The notes below the pieces were generated by a model. The model had not been told where the DNA came from. It worked only from the letters and a program-made list of their open reading frames with translations, and did not search any database. A program made the position numbers and the translations under genes. Shown here in pieces: positions 1-7,531 of a DNA stretch of 64,000 nt (position 1 is its first letter; each line of letters begins with the position of its first letter). This stretch comes from Actinomycetaceae bacterium (lineage in GTDB: Bacteria > Actinomycetota > Actinomycetes > Actinomycetales > Actinomycetaceae), in NCBI GenBank assembly GCA_030538185.1, contig JAUNUK010000001.1:546296-610295 (forward strand), in the 5' to 3' direction.

Positions 1-70
1 TCCTGAGCCACACCGCCTGGCAGAACGCGGTTGGTAATAGAGACTTCCTAACCGCCAGAAAAACTGCAAA

Positions 71-107
71 AACGCCCTCGGCAATGAAAAATGCCGGGGG
101 CGTTTTG
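71..107 (+). terminator. Hairpin terminator built from an inverted pair of the ATTKCCGAGGGCG word
   Basis: The arms at 72-83 and 92-103 pair over 12 bp with one G-T wobble and are followed by TTTTGGTTT. The left arm contains an exact minus-strand copy of ATTGCCGAGGGCG (73-85). The right arm is a one-base variant (GCCGGGGGCG). It would end transcription of the gene upstream of the window. Confidence 0.6.
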
Positions 108-229
108 GTTTAAAAGGATTTCCTGTAGGTAAAGATACGGTAACAATTTGTTGCTGTTGGGTGAAGTTCGGTGAAAAAATTGTGGGCCTTTCGTCCAAGT
201 TGGCTACTATTGGCCGAGGAACGCAACAT

Positions 230-249
230 AAGTGTCACAAAAGTGTCAC
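230..249. promoter_or_regulatory. Tandem AAGTGTCAC repeat upstream of the peptide transporter
   Basis: AAGTGTCAC occurs at 230-238 and again at 241-249, a pitch of 11 bp or about one helical turn, so both copies would face the same side of the DNA. It lies 65-84 bp before the start codon and just downstream of a possible -10 box. A regulator site is inferred; the protein is unknown. Confidence 0.35.
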
Positions 250-313
250 TTGCGACATTCTTCTTCACGAAGGGTTATGCGTTTCTTCCGACCCCCAAAT
301 CTTGGAGGATACA

Positions 314-1948
314 TTGAGAAAGAAGTTTATTGGCCTGGCAGCCATGGCCGCGGTGGCCTCGCTGGCACTCGCAGGCTGTGGTGGAGCAGACAAGCCCGCC
401 GATGATAAAGGCGCTCCCGCCGAGGGAGGCACGTCAACAGGTATCGTGACTGCCAACGGTACAGAACCGCAAAACCCGTTGATCCCAACGATGACCAATG
501 AGGTTGGTGGCGGCAGAATTCTCGACCTTATTGGTGCAGGACCCATTTACTATGCAGCAGATGGTTCCATCCATAATGACTTGGCTGAAAAGATTGAACA
601 GAACGAAGACGGCACACTCTTCACCATCACGCTTCGTGCCGGTCAGGTGTTCTCTGACGGCACCCCCATTAAGGCTGAAAACTTCGTTCAGTCATGGAAC
701 TATGGCGCAGACCTGGCCAATGCCCACCTGTCAGCCAGCTTCTTTGAGCCCATTAAAGGCTACTCTGACGAAGTATCTGTGCCTGAGATGGAAGGTCTGA
801 AGGTTGTTGATGACCTGACCTTTACGGCAGAGATGTCTGAGCCCACCCTGGACTTCGCAGAACGCCTCGGCTACTCCGCCTTCCAGGTGCTCCCTGCTGT
901 GGCCTTTGAGGATATTGCCGCTTACGGTGAAAACCCCTTGGCCTCTGGCCCCTACAAGCTGGCCAAAGAAGGTGCTTGGGTGCACAACGAACAGATCGAA
1001 TTGGTGCCCAATGAGAAGTACCAAGGTGAGCGCAAGCCACAAAATGGCGGCGTCACCTTCCGTTTCTACGCCCAGCAGGATGCGGCCTACGCTGACCTCT
1101 TGTCAGGTAACCTAGACATCACGGATGCGATTCCGGACTCTGCCATGAGCACCTTTGAAACCGAGCTTGGAGATCGTGCCATCAACCAGGCATCTGCCGT
1201 CTTCCAGTCCTTCACCTGGCCCAAGTCAGATGAGCGTTTCCAGGGCGATGCTGGTGTCTTGCGTCGTAAGGCCATGTCTTACGCCATTAACCGCGATGAG
1301 ATCACCAAGACTATCTTCAGCGGTTCACGCATCCCGGCAAAGGACTTCACCTCACCAGTCGTTGAGGGATGGACCGATAAGGTTGAGGGCAACGAGGTCT
1401 TGACCTACGACCCCGAAAAGGCCAAAGAGCTGTGGGCTCAGGCTGAGGCCATTAGCCCCTGGACAGGAAAGTTTGAGCTTGCCTACAACGCTGATGGCGG
1501 ACACCAGGCTTGGGCAGATGCCGTCGCAAACTCCATCAAGAACGTTTTGGGAATTGATGCCGAGGGTAAGGCTTACCCTGACTTCAAGTCTCTGCGTTCT
1601 GATGTGACTGAGCGTCGCATCACGACTGCCTTCCGCACCGGATGGCAGGCAGACTATCCTTCACAGTTCAACTTCCTCTACCCGCTGTATGCATCAAATG
1701 CGGGCTCGAACGATGGTGACTACGCGAACCCTGAGTTCGACAAGCTGGTGAAGGAAGGCCTGCTGTCGGATGATGCCAGCGAGCGCGCAGCCAAGTACAA
1801 CGAGGCCCAGGTGCTCATGTTCAAGGACATGACCGTCATGCCTCTGTGGTACGCGAACGTCACCGGCGGCTACGCCGAAACTGTGACGAACGTCAAGTTT
1901 GGCTGGAACTCTGTGCCCGTTTACTACGAGGTTCAGAAGCAAGCCTAG
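314..1948 (+). CDS. Oligopeptide ABC transporter substrate-binding lipoprotein (SBP family 5)
   Basis: Extracellular solute-binding protein that captures peptides and delivers them to the permease pair encoded downstream. I start it at the TTG at 314 because GGAGG lies five bases upstream and the first residues (LRKKFIGLAAMAAVASLALAG) form a lipoprotein signal ending in the lipobox LALAGC; the Cys would be lipidated and anchor the protein outside the membrane. The 544-residue length and the conserved blocks typical of OppA/DppA-type proteins (ADGSIHNDLAEKIEQNEDG, SDGTPIKAENFVQSWNYG, GPYKLAKE) fit the family. It is first in a five-function cassette with two permeases and a fused double ATPase. 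Whether the cargo is oligo- or dipeptide cannot be told. Confidence 0.93.
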   Translation: MRKKFIGLAAMAAVASLALAGCGGADKPADDKGAPAEGGTSTGIVTANGTEPQNPLIPTMTNEVGGGRILDLIGAGPIYYAADGSIHNDLAEKIEQNEDGTLFTITLRAGQVFSDGTPIKAENFVQSWNYGADLANAHLSASFFEPIKGYSDEVSVPEMEGLKVVDDLTFTAEMSEPTLDFAERLGYSAFQVLPAVAFEDIAAYGENPLASGPYKLAKEGAWVHNEQIELVPNEKYQGERKPQNGGVTFRFYAQQDAAYADLLSGNLDITDAIPDSAMSTFETELGDRAINQASAVFQSFTWPKSDERFQGDAGVLRRKAMSYAINRDEITKTIFSGSRIPAKDFTSPVVEGWTDKVEGNEVLTYDPEKAKELWAQAEAISPWTGKFELAYNADGGHQAWADAVANSIKNVLGIDAEGKAYPDFKSLRSDVTERRITTAFRTGWQADYPSQFNFLYPLYASNAGSNDGDYANPEFDKLVKEGLLSDDASERAAKYNEAQVLMFKDMTVMPLWYANVTGGYAETVTNVKFGWNSVPVYYEVQKQA

Positions 1949-1963
1949 TTAGTACAAAACAAG

Positions 1964-1999
1964 CGTGGCGGTGATGGTCGCGAGACCCTCACCGCCACG
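1964..1999 (+). terminator. Hairpin between binding protein and permease genes
   Basis: An 11-bp perfect stem (1964-1974 with 1989-1999) followed by TTTGTGT. Within transporter operons such hairpins usually act as partial terminators or 3' stabilisers that keep the binding protein in excess over the membrane components; that role is inferred. Confidence 0.6.
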
Positions 2000-2057
2000 T
2001 TTGTGTAAGCCCTAAGGTCCTAGGGTATTCTGGGTTGCGCAATCGACAGGAGTTTCA

Positions 2058-2984
2058 ATGCTGAGATACATCGGCCGACGGCTTTTGCAGATGATCCCCG
2101 TATTCTTCGGGGCAACATTTCTGATCTACGCCATGGTCTTCCTTATGCCCGGTGATCCCGTACAAGCATTAGGGGGAGATAGAGGAATAAGTGAGGCCGT
2201 CGCAGCCCAAATCCGCGCGAACTATAACCTGGATAAGCCGTTTATCGTGCAATACCTCTTGTATCTAAAGGGCATTGTGACTCTAGATTTCGGGACCACA
2301 TTTTCGGGACGACCGGTTATTGACGTTTTGGCCGGAGCCTTCCCGGTCACGGTGAAACTGGCTCTCATGGCCTTGACGATTGAGGCTGTACTGGGTGTGG
2401 GCTTCGGCATTATTGCCGGATTGCGCAGGGGCGGCGTTTTCGACTCCACGGTCTTGGTGGTCTCTTTGCTGGTGATTGCCGTCCCCACTTTCGTTATCGG
2501 CTTCGTCATGCAGTTCATCCTCGGGGTGAAGCTGGGCATCTTGCCCACAACCGTTGGGCCAAATACATCATTTAAGAATTTACTGATGCCCTCCATTGTT
2601 TTGGGGGCGGTGTCCTTTGCCTACGTTTTGCGACTCACCCGCCAGTCAGTCTCCGAGAACATGAACGCCGATTATGTGCGCACCGCAAAGGCCAAGGGGC
2701 TTTCCAAAGGTCAAGTGCTGGGCTTCCACATCCTACGCAACTCACTTATTCCGGTGGTCACCTTCTTGGGTGCTGACCTAGGTGCCCTCATGGGAGGGGC
2801 CATCGTCACTGAGGGTATCTTCGCGATTTCGGGTGTAGGTGGCACCATGTATCAAGCGATTATTAAAGGCGAACCCACAACGGTCGTCTCATTCGTGACT
2901 GTCTTGGTCACCATCTACATCATTGCAAACCTGTTGGTGGACCTGCTCTATGCGGCCCTCGACCCGCGAATCCGCTACTCCTGA
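2058..2984 (+). CDS. Peptide ABC transporter permease, OppB/DppB type
   Basis: Integral membrane subunit of the peptide importer. The 308-residue protein begins with the family hallmark MLRYIGRRLLQMIPVFFG (first membrane helix), followed by the periplasmic-type loop with MPGDPVQALGG. Further hydrophobic helices follow and an EAA-type cytoplasmic loop that docks the ATPase (VRTAKAKGLSKGQVLGFHIL). A CAGGAG ribosome site lies just upstream. It is separated from the binding protein gene by a hairpin and followed after 14 bases by the second permease, with which it would form the translocation channel. Confidence 0.93.
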   Translation: MLRYIGRRLLQMIPVFFGATFLIYAMVFLMPGDPVQALGGDRGISEAVAAQIRANYNLDKPFIVQYLLYLKGIVTLDFGTTFSGRPVIDVLAGAFPVTVKLALMALTIEAVLGVGFGIIAGLRRGGVFDSTVLVVSLLVIAVPTFVIGFVMQFILGVKLGILPTTVGPNTSFKNLLMPSIVLGAVSFAYVLRLTRQSVSENMNADYVRTAKAKGLSKGQVLGFHILRNSLIPVVTFLGADLGALMGGAIVTEGIFAISGVGGTMYQAIIKGEPTTVVSFVTVLVTIYIIANLLVDLLYAALDPRIRYS

Positions 2985-2998
2985 AAGGAAAGAGAACA

Positions 2999-3958
2999 AT
3001 GAGTACTCCATTGGTTAATCCTCGACCCGGTCAGGTCCACCGGATCTCTGAAATTGACGAAACTGGCCTCGGCGCAGTAGATGCTGTCGCAGATGAATCT
3101 GCGCCCTCGTCCATGTGGGGTGAGGCCTGGAAACATCTGCGTAAGCGCCCACTCTTCTGGGTCTCGGCAGCGATCATTTTTGCTGCAGTAGTTATTTCTC
3201 TCTTCCCTCAGCTCTTTACCTCAGTCGATCCAGGGTTTTGTGAACTCAAGAACTCCGTGAAGAAACCCATGGCTGGGCACCCCTTCGGCTTTGATCGCCA
3301 AGGCTGCGATATCTTCTCACGCACTATCTACGGGGCCAGGGCCTCAGTGGCGGTGGGTATCTTGACGACGGCAATGGTTGTTATTATCGGCGTCATCTTC
3401 GGTGCTCTGGCAGGCTTCTTTGGCGGAATCCTAGATGCACTTCTATCGCGAGTTACCGATATTTTCTTCGCTATTCCCTTGGTCCTGGCAGCCATCGTCA
3501 TCATGCAGGTCTTTAAAGAAAACCGCACTGTCATTACAGTCGTTTTGGTCTTGGGTGCTTTCGGCTGGCCCCAGATTGCACGCATCACCCGAGGCGCGGT
3601 TATGAGCGTCAAGAACGATGAATACGTAATAGCCGCCAGGGCACTCGGTATGCCAGGGGGAAGGATCCTGACCTCGCATATCTTGCCCAATGCGGCTGCC
3701 CCGGTTATTGTCTACGCCACAGTAGCCCTGGGCACGTTCATCGTCGCAGAGGCGACCTTGTCCTTCCTGGGCATCGGCTTACCGCCCTCGGTGGTCTCCT
3801 GGGGTGGAGATATTGCCAAAGCTCAGGCCTCCCTACGCATCCAACCCTCGGTCCTGTTCTATCCGGCGGGCGCCTTGGCCTTGACCGTTTTGAGCTTCAT
3901 TATGATGGGCGACGTCGTACGCGATGCCCTGGACCCGAAGGCGCGTGAGAGAAAATGA
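2999..3958 (+). CDS. Peptide ABC transporter permease, OppC/DppC type
   Basis: Second channel subunit. The 319 residues begin with a soluble N-terminal stretch of about 45 residues, then a first helix (FWVSAAIIFAAVVISLFPQL), the OppC-family loop with HPFGFDRQGCDIFSR, and the EAA loop (VIAARALGMPGGRILTSHIL). Its stop overlaps the start of the ATPase gene by four bases (ATGA), implying translational coupling. The family assignment is firm; substrate range is not. Confidence 0.93.
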   Translation: MSTPLVNPRPGQVHRISEIDETGLGAVDAVADESAPSSMWGEAWKHLRKRPLFWVSAAIIFAAVVISLFPQLFTSVDPGFCELKNSVKKPMAGHPFGFDRQGCDIFSRTIYGARASVAVGILTTAMVVIIGVIFGALAGFFGGILDALLSRVTDIFFAIPLVLAAIVIMQVFKENRTVITVVLVLGAFGWPQIARITRGAVMSVKNDEYVIAARALGMPGGRILTSHILPNAAAPVIVYATVALGTFIVAEATLSFLGIGLPPSVVSWGGDIAKAQASLRIQPSVLFYPAGALALTVLSFIMMGDVVRDALDPKARERK

Positions 3959-5637
3959 CCGAGACCCCCACACCACTACTGGACATTCGTGACCTAGAGG
4001 TCGCCTTCATGTCCTCAACGGGCATGGTTCCCGCTGTGCGCAAGGCATCTTTGACCATTTATCCTGGGCAGACCGTGGCTATCGTCGGTGAGTCTGGTTC
4101 AGGCAAGTCCACGACTGCTGCTGCCATCATTGGTCTGCTGCCTGGAACCGGCAAAGTCGTTGGGGGCGAAATCCTCTTTGACGGCAAAGACCTTGCGAAA
4201 CTCTCCGAAAAAGAGATGACCCAGGTGCGCGGTGATCAAATCGGAATGGTCCCACAAGACCCCATGTCCAACCTAAACCCGGTATGGCGCATTGGCTTCC
4301 AGGTGAAAGAAGCACTGAAGGCCAATAACGTTGTCAAAGGCAACGAGATACATAACCGTGTCACCCAGCTTCTGGAAGAGGCAGGCCTGCCGGATGCAAA
4401 ACGGCGCGCCAAGCAGTTCCCACACGAGTTTTCCGGCGGCATGCGCCAGCGTGCCTTGATTGCCATCGGCTTGGCGGCTCGTCCGAAGCTACTGATTGCC
4501 GACGAGCCGACCTCGGCACTCGATGTTACTGTCCAACGCCAAATCCTTGACCATTTGGAAGGCCTGACCGAAGAACTCGGTACGGCAGTCCTGTTCATCA
4601 CCCACGACCTTGGCTTGGCTGCTGAACGTGCGTCTCATCTGGTGGTGATGCACCGTGGTCGCATCGTTGAAAGCGGACCTGCCTTAGAGATCCTGCAAAA
4701 CCCGCAGCACCCCTACACGCAGCGACTGGTGAAGGCAGCCCCGTCCTTGGCCTCACAGCGTATCCGCACCGCTCAGGAACACGGCGAGGAAGGCACCGCA
4801 GATGCCTTGGCGATTTCCGAGGACGTTGTCGCTGATGCTGATGATGTGATTCGCGTTGAGAACCTGACGAAGATCTTTGACATTCGCGGCGCGAAGGGTG
4901 CAGACAAGCACTTCAAGGCCGTTGACGATGTCACCTTCGGTCTGCGACGTGGTTCGACCTTGGCGGTTGTGGGTGAATCCGGTTCCGGTAAGTCGACGGT
5001 TGCCAATATCATTTTGAACCTGCTGGATCCGACCTCGGGCAAGGTGTATTACGAGGGTACGGATCTGTCTACGCTTCGTAAGGCTGAGCTGTTTGCGCTT
5101 CGACGCAAGATGCAACCAGTATTCCAAAACCCTTATGGCTCACTGGACCCGATGTACTCGATTTATCGCTGTGTCGAAGAACCCCTGCAGGTTCATTCCA
5201 TTGGCACTGTAAAAGAGCGCAAGGAACGTGTTGCTGACCTGTTGGACATGGTTGCCTTGCCCAGGTCCACCATGCGCCGCTATCCAGGGGAGTTATCTGG
5301 TGGCCAGCGTCAAAGGGTCGCCATCGCCAGGGCCTTGGCCTTGAATCCAGAGATCATTGTTCTAGACGAAGCGGTGTCCGCTCTGGACGTCTTGGTGCAA
5401 GCCCAGATCCTTCACCTCTTGGCCGAGTTGCAAGCAGAACTGAAACTGTCATATTTGTTCATCACGCACGACCTTGCGGTTGTTCGCCAAGTCGCCAATG
5501 ACGTGGTCGTCATGCAACATGGGCGCGTTGTGGAGCAAAACACGACAGATGAGCTGTTCAATAACCCGGTCCAGACCTACACCCAGGACCTGATCAACGC
5601 CATTCCAGGCGGTTCGATTCCCTTGTGGGAAGGCTAG
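3955..5637 (+). CDS. Peptide ABC transporter ATPase, fused OppD-OppF
   Basis: Two complete ABC ATPase domains in one 560-residue chain, replacing separate OppD and OppF subunits. Domain 1 has Walker [10 protein letters not shown] near residue 46, signature FSGGMRQRA and Walker [13 protein letters not shown]. Domain 2 has Walker [10 protein letters not shown] near residue 341, signature LSGGQRQRV and Walker [13 protein letters not shown]. Both carry the ITHDL switch His. A short linker rich in acidic residues separates them. Fusions of this kind are common in Actinomycetota and do not by themselves indicate unusual function. It is the last gene of the operon. Confidence 0.94.
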   Translation: MTETPTPLLDIRDLEVAFMSSTGMVPAVRKASLTIYPGQTVAIVGESGSGKSTTAAAIIGLLPGTGKVVGGEILFDGKDLAKLSEKEMTQVRGDQIGMVPQDPMSNLNPVWRIGFQVKEALKANNVVKGNEIHNRVTQLLEEAGLPDAKRRAKQFPHEFSGGMRQRALIAIGLAARPKLLIADEPTSALDVTVQRQILDHLEGLTEELGTAVLFITHDLGLAAERASHLVVMHRGRIVESGPALEILQNPQHPYTQRLVKAAPSLASQRIRTAQEHGEEGTADALAISEDVVADADDVIRVENLTKIFDIRGAKGADKHFKAVDDVTFGLRRGSTLAVVGESGSGKSTVANIILNLLDPTSGKVYYEGTDLSTLRKAELFALRRKMQPVFQNPYGSLDPMYSIYRCVEEPLQVHSIGTVKERKERVADLLDMVALPRSTMRRYPGELSGGQRQRVAIARALALNPEIIVLDEAVSALDVLVQAQILHLLAELQAELKLSYLFITHDLAVVRQVANDVVVMQHGRVVEQNTTDELFNNPVQTYTQDLINAIPGGSIPLWEG

Positions 5638-5662
5638 AGGGTTTTAGTTTATTTCCGGGTTC

Positions 5663-5700
5663 ATTTCCGAGGGCGGTCTGCAACAGACTCGATTCCTCGG
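5663..5700. terminator. Convergent intergenic hairpin carrying one ATTTCCGAGGGCGG copy
   Basis: The 76-bp gap between the converging transporter and folA genes holds an exact plus-strand copy of the repeated word at 5663-5676. Its CCGAGG (5667-5672) can pair with CCTCGG at 5695-5700, enclosing an inner GTCTG-CAGAC stem (5676-5680 with 5684-5688). The nested hairpin could stop transcription from either side, although the T-runs are weak. Confidence 0.45.
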
Positions 5701-5713
5701 ACGGACTGTTTTC

Positions 5714-6271
5714 TTAGTCGCCTGCGCGGATGAGGTAGCGGACCTTCCAGGCTGCATCCCCGGATACGGGGCGCCACTCAATGTCCGAGCGTTCTTTATC
5801 CAGGTGCCACCTCTTAGGGTCAACCTGGGGGGCATAGGCCAGGTGATGAGCCCCTTCAGTGTTGACCGTTAGGTCCAAGTCCGTGATGACCAGCTCGTCA
5901 GCAATGTCCATACCCAGTCGGTAGATCTGTTCGCCGCCAGTGATCCACACCTGTTCTTCACCCGCACAAGCATCCAAGGCTTCTTCCAGGGTTGCGTAAA
6001 CCTCGGCTCCCGGGGCCTCAAAACCTGACTGCCGGGTCAAAACGATGTTTGTACGCCCAGGCAGGGCGCCACCCAAAGCCTGCCATGAGGTTCTGCCCAT
6101 AATGATGGGTGCCCCCATGGTGGACTCCTTGAAGTGTTTGAAGTCTGCCGGCACGTGCCAAGCCATTTGACCGTTCATTCCAAGGAGGCCCTTGTGGTCT
6201 TGGGCCCAGATCATAGAGATCCGTCCTAAAGGGGTCCTGGCTTGGTGTACCGCGCGGTCCACTTCGCTCAT
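5714..6271 (-). CDS. folA: Dihydrofolate reductase
   Basis: Reduces dihydrofolate to tetrahydrofolate with NADPH, regenerating the cofactor consumed by thymidylate synthase. The 185-residue protein has the family core: [31 protein letters not shown] with the catalytic-site acidic residue, [16 protein letters not shown], and the NADPH-binding [13 protein letters not shown]. An N-terminal extension of about 18 residues precedes the usual start. It overlaps the upstream thyA by four bases, so the two are translationally coupled and function in the same dTMP cycle. Confidence 0.95.
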   Translation of the reverse strand: MSEVDRAVHQARTPLGRISMIWAQDHKGLLGMNGQMAWHVPADFKHFKESTMGAPIIMGRTSWQALGGALPGRTNIVLTRQSGFEAPGAEVYATLEEALDACAGEEQVWITGGEQIYRLGMDIADELVITDLDLTVNTEGAHHLAYAPQVDPKRWHLDKERSDIEWRPVSGDAAWKVRYLIRAGD

Positions 6272-7065
6272 ACAGCCACCGGGGCCTTGATTGCTGCGTG
6301 GTGTTCGTAGCCTTCTATGACAACATCATCCAGTGTGTAGCGGTCTATTGACTCGGCCTTCTTGAGCACCAGTTTCGGGAAAGGATAAGGGGTGCGTTCC
6401 AACTGTGTTGTCACTTGTTCAACGTGGTTGTCATAAATATGGCAGTCCCCGCCGGTCCAAATAAGCTCTCCAACCTGTAAGTCTGCCTGCTGTGCCAACA
6501 TGTGAGCCAGCAGCGCGTAAGAGGCGATATTGAAGGGCACGCCCAAGAACAAATCACACGAACGCTGGTAGACCTGCAAGGACAGCTTGCCCTCAGCCAC
6601 ATAACACTGGAAGAAGGCGTGGCAAGGGGCCAAAGCCATGCGGTCTAACTCGCTAACGTTCCAAGCGGAGACCAACATGCGCCTGGAGTCTGGGTCACGG
6701 CGCAGGGTGTCAAGCAGCGTGGTGATCTGGTCGATGACCCCGCCGTCGCGCGCAGGCCAAGAGCGCCACTGCGCACCGTAAACGGGTCCTAGTTCGCCAT
6801 TGTCATCTGCCCACTCATCCCATATGTGGACATTGTCTGCCAAAAGTCCGGCGATATTGGTCGAGCCCTTCAAAAACCAGATGAGTTCAGAGACAAGACC
6901 CTTTACGAACACGCGTTTTGTGGTGATTAAAGGGAAGCCCTCGCCCAAGTCATAACGCAATTGCCTGGCGAAAAGGGAGCGTGTGCCCGTGCCAGTCCTA
7001 TCGTCTTTATGGGTGCCGTGTTCTAATACCTCGGCCAGAAGTTGCTCGTAGCTATCGTTGGTCAT
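6268..7065 (-). CDS. thyA: Thymidylate synthase (ThyA type)
   Basis: Converts dUMP and methylene-tetrahydrofolate to dTMP and dihydrofolate. The length of 265 residues is standard. The catalytic Cys lies in [12 protein letters not shown], the dUMP-binding Arg/Ser/Asp in [20 protein letters not shown], and [11 protein letters not shown] near the N-terminus binds phosphate. It is first of a two-gene minus-strand unit with folA, using the classical folate-oxidising route rather than flavin-dependent ThyX. Confidence 0.97.
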   Translation of the reverse strand: MTNDSYEQLLAEVLEHGTHKDDRTGTGTRSLFARQLRYDLGEGFPLITTKRVFVKGLVSELIWFLKGSTNIAGLLADNVHIWDEWADDNGELGPVYGAQWRSWPARDGGVIDQITTLLDTLRRDPDSRRMLVSAWNVSELDRMALAPCHAFFQCYVAEGKLSLQVYQRSCDLFLGVPFNIASYALLAHMLAQQADLQVGELIWTGGDCHIYDNHVEQVTTQLERTPYPFPKLVLKKAESIDRYTLDDVVIEGYEHHAAIKAPVAV

Positions 7066-7111
7066 GTCCCCATCCTATGCGCAGGGCACCACACAGTTGT
7101 CGAGGAGAGCG

Positions 7112-7531
7112 CTAGTGCTCATCCGTAATGACAGTTTCGTAGGTGGCGCCTTGGACCAAGGTGTGTCCGATGGTGCAGTTGCGGTCGATTGCTGCCTTTG
7201 CGCGCTCGCGTAGACGCTCTTTGTCCTGTGCATCTAAAGAGGAAAGGTCTGCCACCAGCTCTACGACGAAGGACAGGTAGCGATCTGTTTCTTTATCGTA
7301 TTCACCGCTAATGCCGACGCTCATATCAAAGTTTTCAGAGCCCAAGGCGTGAGCGAAGCGCGCGTCAGAGGACATAGCTTGGCAGCCTGCCATGGAGATT
7401 TTCAGTAAGTCACCTGGTGAAAAATGGCCTGGTCCAGCGCCCACTGGAACAGATATTCCATCACTCTTATGAGCTATGTATTGTCTAGTATTTGTACGTT
7501 CCAGCCATAAAGCGGGGGTCGCGTCACTCAT
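7112..7531 (-). CDS. OsmC/Ohr family peroxiredoxin-like protein
   Basis: Probable thiol-dependent hydroperoxide reductase. The 139 residues contain the two conserved redox cysteines of the family, Cys50 in MAGCQAMSS and Cys119 in DRNCTIGHTLVQG. OsmC and Ohr subgroups cannot be separated with confidence by eye. Its start overlaps the end of the methyltransferase gene by four bases, placing it last in a minus-strand unit DUF2505-methyltransferase-osmC. The functional link between these three is not obvious. Confidence 0.85.
   Translation of the reverse strand: MSDATPALWLERTNTRQYIAHKSDGISVPVGAGPGHFSPGDLLKISMAGCQAMSSDARFAHALGSENFDMSVGISGEYDKETDRYLSFVVELVADLSSLDAQDKERLRERAKAAIDRNCTIGHTLVQGATYETVITDEH

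Larger units (their letters stand above)
1..313. other. Left edge: possible tail of an upstream gene, terminator and promoter region
   Basis: No gene can be assigned here. Two plus-strand frames enter from the left edge, one stopping at 35-37 and one at 111-113; either could be the tail of an upstream gene, but the tails are too short to identify. The second would run through the hairpin at 71-107, so the first fits better. The rest is leader DNA for the transporter operon, with a TACTAT -10-like box at 205-210 and a tandem 9-bp repeat at 230-249. An extended reading of the binding protein could begin at 161, but its extra 51 residues are not signal-peptide-like. Confidence 0.4.

Noticed and set aside
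161..313. N-terminal extension of the peptide-binding lipoprotein
   Set aside because: The extra 51 residues precede a clear lipoprotein signal and a well-spaced GGAGG site, so translation should start at 314.
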